From positions 1 to 64,000 of the forward strand of contig JADLEQ010000044.1 in assembly GCA_020846005.1 (NCBI GenBank): a stretch of 64,000 bases of DNA. The letters are read 5' to 3'. The notes beneath the pieces were generated by a model, which worked only from the letters and a program-made list of their open reading frames with translations, was not told where the DNA came from and searched no databases. The position numbers and the translations under genes are program-made. Source of the stretch: Polyangiaceae bacterium. GTDB lineage: Bacteria > Myxococcota_A > Polyangia > Polyangiales > Polyangiaceae. Positions 8,109-16,055 of this stretch are shown piece after piece; within the stretch, counting starts at the first letter, position 1; each line of letters opens with the position of its first letter.

Positions 8109-8912
8109 ATGGTCGGCGACGGCACCCCGCTCCCGGAGCTCCCGGCGCTGGTGCGCGACGGGGGCCACGGCTTCGACGAGCTCGGCGCGAGCGACCGCTG
8201 GGTGCGCGCCGCGGCGCGCTGGCTCGGGCCGCTGCACGATCGGTGGTTTCGCGTGAGCGCCGCCGGCCGCGAGCACGTGCCTGCGCGGGGCCCCGCAATT
8301 CTCGCGGCCAACCACAGCGGGGGCCTCCCGTGGGACGGCGCCATGATCTGGCGGGACCTGCTCGCCTCGCCCACGGCGCCTCGGCTCGTCCGGCCCATCG
8401 CGGACCACTTCGTGCCGAGCCTGCCCTTCGTGGGGACGGTGCTCGCGCGGGGCGGGGTGGTCGGCGGCAGCGGCGGCAACGCGCGGGCGCTGCTCGAGCG
8501 GGGCGAGGTCCTGCTCATCTTCCCGGAGGGCGTGCCCGGGATCGGCAAGCCGTTCCGCGAGCGCTACCGGCTGCGGCCGTTCCGCGTCGGCCACGTGGAG
8601 CTCGCGATCCGCCACCGGGCGCCCATCGTCCCGACGGCGGTGATCGGCGCCGAGGAGCAGATGTTCGAGCTCTTCCGCGTGCGGCTCGGGCGCGCGGCGG
8701 CCGCGCCGTACCTCCCGGTCCTCGTTCCCCCGTGGCCCCTCCCCGTCCGCTACCACCTCCTCTATGGCGAGCCCCTCGACCTCGCGGCGTCGCACCCGCC
8801 CGAGGACGCGGACGACCCGGACGTGCTCGAGGCGGGCGCCGAGCGGGTCCGGGCAGCGGTGGCCGGCCTGATCGAGCGCGGGCTCCGCGAGCGCCGGGGG
8901 TGGTTCCGGTGA
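8109..8912 (+). CDS. PlsC-like lysophospholipid acyltransferase
   Basis: A 267-residue LPLAT-fold enzyme expected to transfer an acyl group to a glycerophospholipid or related lipid at the inner membrane. Motif I reads NHSGGLPWDGAM (a stretched H-x6-D variant used by the MGAT/TmcN-like branch rather than HX4D), and the substrate-binding block is FPEGVPGIGKPF. PIVPTAVIGAEEQ further on is also typical. No clear transmembrane helix is seen. Its TGA overlaps the GTG of the following SDR gene (GTGA), so the two are coupled. Confidence 0.85.
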   Translation: MVGDGTPLPELPALVRDGGHGFDELGASDRWVRAAARWLGPLHDRWFRVSAAGREHVPARGPAILAANHSGGLPWDGAMIWRDLLASPTAPRLVRPIADHFVPSLPFVGTVLARGGVVGGSGGNARALLERGEVLLIFPEGVPGIGKPFRERYRLRPFRVGHVELAIRHRAPIVPTAVIGAEEQMFELFRVRLGRAAAAPYLPVLVPPWPLPVRYHLLYGEPLDLAASHPPEDADDPDVLEAGAERVRAAVAGLIERGLRERRGWFR

Positions 8913-9880
8913 CCGCGACCGTCGTGACCGGCGCCTCGACGCCGATCGGCGAGGCGGTGATCGAGCGGCTGCTCGGGGCCGACGCGGCGCGGCGCGTGAT
9001 CGCCGTCCTCGCGCCGCACGAGCCGATCCCGCGGCGCGCCGCGGGCGGCGAGCGCGTGACGTGGGAGCACGCCGACCTCACCCGCGCGCGGGACATCCAC
9101 CGCCTGCTGTTCGGCGCGGCGCGTCGGCTCGAGGCCGACACGCTCGTGCACCTCGCGCTCCACCGCTCGGCGCTCGACGAGGGAGATCGGGTGCGGGCCC
9201 TCAACGTCTCCGCGGCGCGCGAGCTGCTCGACGCGGTGGAGCGCCACCCCACGATCCGGCGCTTCGTCCTGCGCAGCCACGCCGAGGTGTACCGCGCGCG
9301 CGCCGAGCTCCCCGCCGTGGTCGACGAGCGGCACCCGCTCGAGTTCGACCCTCGGGCGCCGCAGTGGATCCGCGACCGGGTGGAGACGGATCTCGAGGTG
9401 TGCAGCCGGATGGGGCTCACGAGCACCGTGCTCGTCGTCCTGCGGTGCGCGGAGTGCCTCGCGCGCGGGACCGGGAGTCAGCTCTACGACTGGCTGGGCT
9501 CGCGGGTGTGTCTCACACCGCTCGGCTTCGACCCGATGCTGGATCTGGCGAGCGTGGCCGACCTCGCGCAGGCGCTCACCAGCGCGAGCTCGCTCGGCCG
9601 GCACGGCGTGCTCAACGTGCCGGGCGCCGACCGACTCCCGCTCTCGGCGCTCGTCCGCGAGGCCGGGCGCGCCTGGGTCCCGCTGCCGGGCCCGGCGCTC
9701 GGCCCGCTCTACGCGCTCCGCACGCTGGCGCTCGGATCCCACTTTCGCTACCGGCAGAACCGCTGGCGCTTCCACCACGGCGTGGTGCTCGACGGTCGCC
9801 GCGCGCGCGAGGCGCTCGGCTACGTGCCGAGCCACCCGCTCGACTTCGCGGCGCTCCGCCGGGAGCTCGCCGCCGGCTGA
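8909..9880 (+). CDS. NAD-dependent epimerase/dehydratase (extended SDR)
   Basis: A 323-residue extended short-chain dehydrogenase. The N-terminal dinucleotide motif is VVTGASTPIGEAVIERLL (a TGAxxxIG form), and an acidic ADLTRARDI segment is followed by LVHLALHRSALDEGDRVRALNV. The usual YxxxK catalytic pair is not obvious: HAEVYRARAELP stands near the expected tyrosine. Substrate is unknown; many relatives act on nucleotide sugars or sterol-like lipids. It is translationally coupled to the PlsC-like acyltransferase, which suggests a shared lipid-related role. Confidence 0.8.
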   Translation: MTATVVTGASTPIGEAVIERLLGADAARRVIAVLAPHEPIPRRAAGGERVTWEHADLTRARDIHRLLFGAARRLEADTLVHLALHRSALDEGDRVRALNVSAARELLDAVERHPTIRRFVLRSHAEVYRARAELPAVVDERHPLEFDPRAPQWIRDRVETDLEVCSRMGLTSTVLVVLRCAECLARGTGSQLYDWLGSRVCLTPLGFDPMLDLASVADLAQALTSASSLGRHGVLNVPGADRLPLSALVREAGRAWVPLPGPALGPLYALRTLALGSHFRYRQNRWRFHHGVVLDGRRAREALGYVPSHPLDFAALRRELAAG

Positions 9881-9896
9881 GCTCGCGTCGCGCCGG

Positions 9897-10415
9897 TCAC
9901 CCGCCGCGCGGCGCCGGGCCGAGGCGCGCGACGATCTCGGCCACCGCGCGCTCGTCCTCTCCACCCTCGGCTCGCACGTCGGGGGAGCGGGGCGCCTCGA
10001 AGGGCTCCGTCGCGCCGGGGAGCGCCGCGAGCTCGCCCCGCCCCGCGCGCGCGTAGAGCCCCTTGGGGTCTCTCGCGCGGCACACCTCGAGCGGCGTCCC
10101 CACGTGGACCTCGACGAACCGCGGCGCGAGCGCTCGCGCCCGCGCGCGGTGCTCGGCGCGGTTCGCGGTGGCGGGCACGACCGCGATCGTCCCCTGCGCG
10201 GCGACGAGCGCGGCGAGGCGCGCGAGCGTCTCGTAGAACGCGCGCCGCCCGCCCTCGTCGTACCCCGGCGGCGGCACGAGCGCGTCGCGGACGGCGTCGC
10301 CGTCCAGCACGCAGCAGGCCCACCCGCGCTCGCGCAGCGCGACCGCGAGCCGCCCGGCGAGCGTCGACTTGCCAGACGACGGGAGCCCGGTGATCCAGAC
10401 GACGGCGCCGGTCAC
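9897..10415 (-). CDS. cysC: Adenylyl-sulfate kinase (APS kinase)-like
   Basis: A 172-residue P-loop kinase close to CysC, which makes PAPS from APS. Walker A is GLPSSGKST, followed by LDGDAVRDAL, then FVEVHVGTPLEVCRARDPKG and LYARA, all standard APS-kinase blocks, and ending with EPFEAPRSPDV. It is slightly shorter than the usual 200. No sulfate adenylyltransferase or PAPS reductase is in the window, so the product may feed a sulfotransferase instead of assimilation. The GTG start overlaps the stop of the APH-like gene by 4 nt (GTGA). It is the last of three kinase genes in one operon. Confidence 0.85.
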   Translation of the reverse strand: MTGAVVWITGLPSSGKSTLAGRLAVALRERGWACCVLDGDAVRDALVPPPGYDEGGRRAFYETLARLAALVAAQGTIAVVPATANRAEHRARARALAPRFVEVHVGTPLEVCRARDPKGLYARAGRGELAALPGATEPFEAPRSPDVRAEGGEDERAVAEIVARLGPAPRGG

Positions 10416-11569
10416 TCGCCCTCGAAGAGGGCCTCCGCGGCCCGCGGCTCGAGCACGCCCCGATCGAGCGTCTCGATCACGAAGCCGAGCAGTCGCTCGC
10501 GGATCTCCGGCGCGACGGACGGGTACCACGCCGGGTTGGCGACCACGAGCGCGCGCCACGCGAAGTACGGCGGCGCGACCGCCAGCACCTCCCGATCGCC
10601 CGTCGAGGCCAGGTACTCGCGGAAGAAGGCGTGCCAGAGCGGCGCGAAGCCGTGCTGCCACGAGCCGGGCGACGCGAGCGCGAAGAAGACGAAGTTCACC
10701 GCCATCGCGGTGAGGTCGTCGGCGGGATCGCCCGCGCAGCCGCGGCTGGCGTCGAGCCAGCGCAGCTCGCCGCGGGGCCCCACGATCACGTTGAACGGGT
10801 GGAAGTCGCCGTGGATGCGCGCGAGCCGATCCGCGCGCTCGGTGAGCCGCCACCGCCAGCTCGCGCACTTGGCCTCAATCGCGGCGAGGCGGTCGCGGGG
10901 GACGCCGGGTGCGTCCGCCGGGTAGCCGTCGACGATCCCGAAGATCCCCTCGCCGCTGCCCACCAGATCTCGGACGGACCGGCGCCAGGCGACCGGATCG
11001 TCGAGGCGTTGGCCGTGCAGCGACGCGAGGAACCGCGCGAGCGACCGCACCCGCTCGACGTCCTCGGCGGACGCGGCCCGCGCGCGCTCGATGCGCCGCA
11101 GGTGCTCGGCGTACGGCGCCCCCTCGACCCACTCCGTCAGCAGATACGCCTCGCCCGTCTCGCGCAGCGACACGAGCCCGCCGGCCTCGTCGAACAGGCC
11201 CACGTCGAGCGCGCGGGCGTGCCCCGGGACGAGCCGGAAGGTGTCGTACGCGAGGAGCAGCTCGGCGGCGCGGTCCGCCCGGCGATCGTGCCCGAACGCG
11301 TTCGAGGTGGCGGTGTGCAGCACGAGCTTGCGGGGCGGGCCGCCGTCGCTCACCTCGACGACCAGCGGGGCGCCGTAGCCCGTCGCTTTGGTGGTGAGAT
11401 CCACCGGCCCGTCGTCGGCGCCGAGGAGGCGGCGCGAGAGGACCCGCGCGCCCGGCACGACGCGCCGCACGGCCCGCGCGACGGGGTCGTCCTCGAGCAC
11501 GTCGCGCGCAGGGCTCGGGCGCGCGCTCGACACCGCACCCCGACGGGGTCTGCGCGCCGCGGCCGTCAC
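10412..11569 (-). CDS. Aminoglycoside phosphotransferase (APH)-fold kinase
   Basis: A 385-residue APH/choline-kinase-fold protein. The Brenner catalytic loop HGDFHPFNVIVG is followed by ELRWLDASRGCAGDP, supplying the metal-binding Asp; AYLLTEWVEG marks the hinge. These proteins phosphorylate small hydroxylated molecules, and the fold alone does not show drug resistance. Its GTG start overlaps the Ser/Thr kinase stop and its own stop overlaps cysC. An APH-fold protein paired with a small P-loop kinase recalls the bifunctional COG2187/COG0645 fusions, here as separate genes. Confidence 0.82.
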   Translation of the reverse strand: MTAAARRPRRGAVSSARPSPARDVLEDDPVARAVRRVVPGARVLSRRLLGADDGPVDLTTKATGYGAPLVVEVSDGGPPRKLVLHTATSNAFGHDRRADRAAELLLAYDTFRLVPGHARALDVGLFDEAGGLVSLRETGEAYLLTEWVEGAPYAEHLRRIERARAASAEDVERVRSLARFLASLHGQRLDDPVAWRRSVRDLVGSGEGIFGIVDGYPADAPGVPRDRLAAIEAKCASWRWRLTERADRLARIHGDFHPFNVIVGPRGELRWLDASRGCAGDPADDLTAMAVNFVFFALASPGSWQHGFAPLWHAFFREYLASTGDREVLAVAPPYFAWRALVVANPAWYPSVAPEIRERLLGFVIETLDRGVLEPRAAEALFEGE

Positions 11570-13008
11570 GCCGTCTCCAGCACGCCGCGGCGGAGGAGCC
11601 CCGCGAGCAGGCGGATGGCGTCCCGGCGGGGCATCGACGCCTGCTGGAGCGCGGTGGACACGGTCGTCGGAGACTCGAAGCGGGCCGCGAGCGACGCGGC
11701 GCGCGGGGACAGGCTCAGCCTCCGGATGTCGGTCGCGCGCGGCCCCGCCTGGAGCGTCGCCTCGAGCGGCCCGACGCGCGTCGCGAAGACGTTGTCGACC
11801 AGCGAGAGCGCGGGGCCGACCTCCTCGACGACAGCCGGGTCGTTGCCGAAGACGAGCAGCTCGAGGAGCTGCTCCGCGCCGTCGACGGCGTCGTCGAGCC
11901 GATGCGCGCGGAAGCTCTCGCGCGTCGCCTCGATGACGCGGCGCGCGTGGGAGGAAGCCGACTCCCCCGCCGCGCGCTCCGGGCGCGACGAGCGGGGGCC
12001 GGAGCCCGGCGCGCGCGCGCTCACCGGGCTCGACGCGGGCGGGTTCGGGCGGGCAGGATCCGTCTTGCGCCCGACCGCGGCGACGTTCGTCGGCGTCGGC
12101 GTCTGCGTGGTGCGGGCCTTGGCCGCCTCGGCCGCGTTCGACAGCGCCCACGCGAACTGCGAGATCGAACGGAACCGCTGCGTGCGGTCCTTCGCCATCG
12201 CGCGCTCCACCGCGGCCTCGACCTCGGCCGGGACCCACGGCGCGAGCTCCGTGATCGGGGGCGGCGTGGAGTGGAGCACGCTGTCCGCCACGGTCTCCAG
12301 CTCCGCCTCCGGGAACGCCTCCTCTCCCGTGAGCATCCGATAGGCGATCGCGCCGAGCGCGAACTGGTCGACGCGCGTGTCGATCGACGCGGTGGGGACG
12401 ACCTGCTCGGGAGCCATGTAGCCCGGCGTGCCCACGATCGAGTGAACGCCCGTCAAGCGGCGCGTCTCGTTGAGCCGCTTGCTCACGCCGAAGTCGAGCA
12501 CCTTCACGAAATCGGGCTGGCCCTCGACGCGCACCAGGAACAGGTTGTCCGGCTTGAGGTCGCGGTGGACGATCCCTTGCGAGTGGGCGGCCGCTAGCGC
12601 CGCGGAGACGTCGGAGAGGATCCTCACCGTCTCGGCCACGGTGAGGCGCTTGACGCGATCCAGCCGCTCCCCGAGCGTCTCGCCCTGGAGCAGCTCCATC
12701 ACCAGGAAGGGGTCGCCGGTGGCGGACTCCCCCACGTCGAGCGCCTGCACGACGTGCGGGTGCCCGAGCTCCGCGATGACGGCGACCTCGTGCTGGAACC
12801 TCGCCAGCAGGTCGGCCCGGCTCGCGTCGGCGCTCCGCACGATCTTCACCGCGACGGGCCGGTGTAGGCGGAGGTGCTCGGCCTCGTACACGGCGCCCAT
12901 GCCGCCCTGCGCGAGCAGCCGGGTGATGCGGTACGCCCCGCCCAGCACCTTCCCGACGAGCGGGTCCCCGCCGTGGGGCGGCGAGGTCGTGGAGGGGGCG
13001 GCGTTCAA
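11566..13008 (-). CDS. Ser/Thr protein kinase (PknB/Pkn2 type)
   Basis: A 480-residue eukaryotic-like kinase. In order: a glycine-rich loop in ITRLLAQGGMGAVYEAEH, the VAVKIV lysine, catalytic HRDLKPDN, DFGVSK, and GTPGYMAPEQV in the activation segment. A Pro/Ser-rich linker of about 70 residues follows, then a helical C-terminal domain (AHRLDDAVDGAEQLLELLVF). No transmembrane helix is evident, so it is probably cytoplasmic, as with many myxobacterial kinases. I chose TTG 13006-13008 because AGGAG lies 7 nt upstream and the residues before it are out of character. It heads a tightly overlapping operon with the APH-like kinase and cysC. Confidence 0.92.
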   Translation of the reverse strand: MNAAPSTTSPPHGGDPLVGKVLGGAYRITRLLAQGGMGAVYEAEHLRLHRPVAVKIVRSADASRADLLARFQHEVAVIAELGHPHVVQALDVGESATGDPFLVMELLQGETLGERLDRVKRLTVAETVRILSDVSAALAAAHSQGIVHRDLKPDNLFLVRVEGQPDFVKVLDFGVSKRLNETRRLTGVHSIVGTPGYMAPEQVVPTASIDTRVDQFALGAIAYRMLTGEEAFPEAELETVADSVLHSTPPPITELAPWVPAEVEAAVERAMAKDRTQRFRSISQFAWALSNAAEAAKARTTQTPTPTNVAAVGRKTDPARPNPPASSPVSARAPGSGPRSSRPERAAGESASSHARRVIEATRESFRAHRLDDAVDGAEQLLELLVFGNDPAVVEEVGPALSLVDNVFATRVGPLEATLQAGPRATDIRRLSLSPRAASLAARFESPTTVSTALQQASMPRRDAIRLLAGLLRRGVLETA

Positions 13009-13257
13009 CGTGTGGCTCCTGGCGTGGCGGGGTCGAGTCGGGCGATCGCTACCTGTGTCCGCCTCGCCGTCCGAGCAACTGTCGTGCCGGACGCCCTGCC
13101 TCGGATCGGGGCCGGCTGCGCGCACGAACTGCGGGTCGCCGGTGCACGCGGCGCACCCGGCGCGCCCCGGCGGGGCCGCCGTGCTCGGGGCCGGCCGGTC
13201 GTCGCCCGCGTCGCCGCTGCTGGCACGGCCGATGCACCGACGGCGGCAGGAGGTCCC

Positions 13258-13521
13258 ATGACGCTGAGAGAAGAGCTCACCCCCGTGATCGACGAGATGG
13301 CCCAGCTCCGCGACGAGATCCGCGTGCGGCTGCACCTCGGCGGGATGGACGCGCGCGACGAGTGGTACCGGCTCGAGGAGCGCGTGGACGCCGTCGAGCT
13401 CACGGTCGAGCGCGCCGCCGACGACGCCGCCGAGGCGACGCGCGGGCTCGTGCACGAGCTGCGCCGCTCGCTTCGTAGCTTTCGCGATCGCCTCGTGCAG
13501 ATCGAGACCCGGCCGCTCTGA
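13258..13521 (+). CDS. Small coiled-coil hypothetical protein (87 aa)
   Basis: Opens at ATG 13258 behind a perfect AGGAGG. The product is almost entirely helical and highly charged: LTPVIDEMAQLRDEIRVRLH, then LGGMDARDEWYRLEERVDAV and heptad-like helices to the C-terminus. The block RLHLGGMDA..W..LE recurs, to my memory, in other myxobacterial small proteins of unknown role. There is no signal peptide or cysteine. It precedes the outer-membrane protein gene by 13 nt and is probably co-transcribed. Confidence 0.75.
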   Translation: MTLREELTPVIDEMAQLRDEIRVRLHLGGMDARDEWYRLEERVDAVELTVERAADDAAEATRGLVHELRRSLRSFRDRLVQIETRPL

Positions 13522-13534
13522 GCGGGGAGGCAGC

Positions 13535-14275
13535 ATGCACCAGCGACTGTCGCCGCTCGCCTTGGCGGGTGCCCTCTCCGTGACCGGTGTCGCGGCAGCG
13601 GCGCCGCCGGCGCGCCCCGCCGCGCCGACGGCGCCGGCCTCGGATCCCGCGCCCGGCGTGACCGATCGCCCCCCGAACGCGTTCCGCCACGACGGCTTCT
13701 ACTTCCGGTTCGGCACCGGCTTCGGCGCCGTGAGCGAGTCGCTCCGCTCGAGCCGCGCGGAGGTGTACGGCGGCCGGATCGAGGGGAACACGAGCGGCCT
13801 CGCGACGCTCGGCGAGCTCGCCGTCGGGGGCACGATCGCTCCAGGGCTCGTGCTGGGGGGCGGCGCGTACACGTTCGACATCGTCACCGCGACCTTCCGC
13901 GGCACCGACGACAGCGCCTCGGCCCCGCCTCGTGAGCTCGATCCGGCGCGGCGGAACTTCGCCCTCGTCGGGCCGTTCGTGGACTGGTACTTCGATGACC
14001 GGAGCGGGTTCCACGCGCAGCTCGCCCTCGGCGTCGCCTCGCTCAGCGTCGTCGAGCTCGACACCTCCCCGGTCGAGGACGAGCCCTACGGCGCCGTCGG
14101 GGGCGGGATCATGCTGGGCATCGGCTACGAGTGGTGGGTCGCCGAGGAGTGGAGCCTCGGCGTGATGGCCCGGACGACCGCCGCGTTCCTCGTGGGCAAG
14201 GACGAGAGCGAGGTGAACTGGCATCACGCCCTCGGGAGCTCACCCGGGCCGATGTTCACCGTGACCTACCACTGA
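13535..14275 (+). CDS. Secreted outer-membrane beta-barrel-like protein
   Basis: A 246-residue protein with a signal peptide (ALAGALSVTGVAAAAPP) and a Pro/Ala linker, then alternating hydrophobic/aromatic strands such as GFYFRFGTGFGAVSESL, GELAVGGTIAPGLVLGGGAY and LGIGYEWWVAEEWSLGVMAR. This is the pattern of a small 8-12-stranded barrel. The final strand GPMFTVTYH lacks a terminal Phe but ends with an aromatic-rich strand. No enzymatic motif is seen. Confidence 0.7.
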   Translation: MHQRLSPLALAGALSVTGVAAAAPPARPAAPTAPASDPAPGVTDRPPNAFRHDGFYFRFGTGFGAVSESLRSSRAEVYGGRIEGNTSGLATLGELAVGGTIAPGLVLGGGAYTFDIVTATFRGTDDSASAPPRELDPARRNFALVGPFVDWYFDDRSGFHAQLALGVASLSVVELDTSPVEDEPYGAVGGGIMLGIGYEWWVAEEWSLGVMARTTAAFLVGKDESEVNWHHALGSSPGPMFTVTYH

Positions 14276-14345
14276 GCGGCGCGCGCTCCCGGCTCCCGTT
14301 GGTCGGAGCGCCCCCCGGTCGTGGTGCGCGCGCGCGCCTCGTGCG

Positions 14346-16028
14346 ATGATGCGCGACATGATGAGGAAGCTCGTGCCCTCGGGCCTCGACGTACGCGCGG
14401 CGGGGAGGCTCACCCGGTCGCTGCTGGGGGGGTGGGTCGTCGTCGCAGCGCTCGCGGCCGGCTGCGAGGACGAGAAGGAGGAGCAGGGGAGCTCCGGCTA
14501 CTACGGCTGCGCCGCCCAGTGCTGGGACCAGCTCGGGTGTGACGCGCCGTCCGCCGACCTCGATCAGTGCGCTCGCGCGTGTTGGACGAACGCGCAGACG
14601 CGATCGCAGGCGTGCCGCGAGGCGCTCGCCGAGCTCGGGACCTGCGCGACCGACAACGGCTGTGAGAACGTGGGCTCCGCCTGCAGCTCGGAGTTCTACG
14701 CGGTCTCGAGCTGCCCCGACGATCCTGACGCTGGCAGCGGCGGGAGCGGAGGCTCCGGCGGGAGCGGAGGCTCCGGCGGGAGCGGAGGCTCGGGCGGGAG
14801 CGGAGGCTCCGGCGGCTGCGGGCGCTTCGAGTTCGTCGCGGCGGGCGGGGACTGCGCGGCGGGCTGCAGCGGCGTGAGCTGCAGCTGCTCGCCGTTCCCG
14901 CGCTCGGTCACCTCGTGCACCCCGGACGGATGCCTCGTCTCCGCGAACTGCGCCGAGGTGTGCGCCGCGGACTCGCTGAGCGACGCGCTCGACTGCACCG
15001 ACACGTACACCGTGGCGTCCGGCTCGGGCGGAGCGTCGGGGTCGGGGGGCTCGTCCGGCTCGGGCGGGGCGTCGGGGTCTGCGGGCGCGGGCGGGGCGTC
15101 GGGCGCTGCGGGCTCGGGCGCGGCGTCGGGCGCTGCGGGCTCGGGCGCGGCGTCGGGGTCTGCGGGCTCGGGCGGGGCGTCGGGGTCGGGGGGCTCGTCC
15201 GGTTCGGGCGGGGCGTCGGGCGCTGCGGGCTCGGGCGGGGCGTCGGGGTCGGGGGGCTCGTCCGGTTCGGGCGGGGCAGCGGGGATCGGGGGTATGGCAG
15301 GAGGGGGAAGCGGGGGAGCCTCGGGGGCGGGCGGCGCCTCCGGGGGGGGCGGCACGGGCGGGGTGTGCACCTCGGACTGCACCGGGTCGTGCGGGACGAT
15401 CCTGGACTCGTGCGGCGCGCCGGTGGACTGCGGCGCGTGCACCTCCCCGCTCGTGTGCGGCGCGCAGCAGGCCAACGTGTGCGGCTGTCCGGCGGGTGGC
15501 GTCGTGTCGAGCAGCGCGGCCAGCGGCGTCAGCCAGGCGGGGATCGGCGACGTCGCGTGGGGGACCGCCGACAGCCTCGACACGGCGGACGGCGGGCTCG
15601 GGACGAGCTTCGCCGGGTGCGCCACCGCGGCCCTCTCCAACGCGGGGTCGAACCGGAACAGCGTCTGGCTCGTCGCGACGGACCTCGGGATCACGCTGCC
15701 CGCCGGCGCGGTCGTCACCGGCATCCGGGCGGTCGTCCGGCGCCGCTCGCGGGACGGTGACGTGACGGACGCCGAGGTGCGGCTGGTGCAAGGGGGGACG
15801 TTCTCTCCCGCGGATCGCGCGAGCGCGAGCGCCTGGTCCACGACCTACGCCGACGCCACGTACGGGTCCGCCGGCGATCTCTGGGGGCGCGCGTGGACGG
15901 CGAGCGACGTGACGAGCCCGAGCTTCGGCGTGGCGATCGCCGCGACCTATGGAGGCGGACCGGGCGACGACATCGCCGGGGTCGACCAGGTGCGCGTCGA
16001 GGTCACGTACGACGTGGTCTGCAACTGA
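14346..16028 (+). CDS. Cell-surface lipoprotein with Gly/Ser repeat linkers
   Basis: A 560-residue lipoprotein with lipobox AALAAGC near residue 40. In order: a Cys-rich module (GCAAQCWDQLGCD, then CARACWTNAQTRSQACREAL), a 24-residue GGS repeat (four 18-bp DNA repeats), another Cys-rich module (GDCAAGCSGVSCSCS), a long Gly/Ser/Ala repeat, a third short Cys module (CTGSCGTILDSCGAPVDCG), and a C-terminal beta-sandwich-like domain of about 180 residues ending VRVEVTYDVVCN. It is probably an extended surface protein or adhesin, with globular modules spaced by flexible linkers. No family is assigned to the last domain. Start is ATG 14346, with alternatives at 14349, 14358 and 14361. Confidence 0.8.
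   Translation: MMRDMMRKLVPSGLDVRAAGRLTRSLLGGWVVVAALAAGCEDEKEEQGSSGYYGCAAQCWDQLGCDAPSADLDQCARACWTNAQTRSQACREALAELGTCATDNGCENVGSACSSEFYAVSSCPDDPDAGSGGSGGSGGSGGSGGSGGSGGSGGSGGCGRFEFVAAGGDCAAGCSGVSCSCSPFPRSVTSCTPDGCLVSANCAEVCAADSLSDALDCTDTYTVASGSGGASGSGGSSGSGGASGSAGAGGASGAAGSGAASGAAGSGAASGSAGSGGASGSGGSSGSGGASGAAGSGGASGSGGSSGSGGAAGIGGMAGGGSGGASGAGGASGGGGTGGVCTSDCTGSCGTILDSCGAPVDCGACTSPLVCGAQQANVCGCPAGGVVSSSAASGVSQAGIGDVAWGTADSLDTADGGLGTSFAGCATAALSNAGSNRNSVWLVATDLGITLPAGAVVTGIRAVVRRRSRDGDVTDAEVRLVQGGTFSPADRASASAWSTTYADATYGSAGDLWGRAWTASDVTSPSFGVAIAATYGGGPGDDIAGVDQVRVEVTYDVVCN
14739..14810 (+). repeat. 18-bp tandem repeat (GGSGGS linker)
   Basis: Four consecutive copies of an 18-bp unit (GGCGGGAGCGGAGGCTCC, with one base changed in copy three) encode a Gly/Gly/Ser linker. 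Near-identity at DNA level, not just protein level, implies recent unit duplication and a slippage-prone locus. Confidence 0.85.
15021..15300 (+). repeat. Imperfect Gly/Ser/Ala-coding tandem repeats
   Basis: About 280 bp of imperfect repeats with a period near 27 bp (9 residues of the type SGGASGSGG/AAGSGAASG). It forms the second linker of the surface lipoprotein. Stretches of more than 30 bp recur exactly, for example around GGCTCGGGCGCGGCGTCGGG. Confidence 0.75.
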
Positions 16029-16037
16029 CGCCCGGAC

Positions 16038-16054
16038 CGCGCGAACCACGCGCG
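16038..16054. terminator. Short GC hairpin between convergent genes
   Basis: CGCGCG (16038-16043) pairs with CGCGCG (16049-16054) over a 5-nt loop in the 27-nt gap between two convergent stops. No U-run is present. Confidence 0.35.
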
Positions 16055-16055
16055 A

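Noticed and set aside
10412-11569. Aminoglycoside resistance gene
   Set aside because: The APH fold is shared by many metabolic kinases; the operon context with a Ser/Thr kinase and cysC gives no link to drug resistance.
15021-15300. CRISPR array
   Set aside because: Repeats are contiguous, in frame and Gly/Ser-coding, with no unique spacers and no cas genes.
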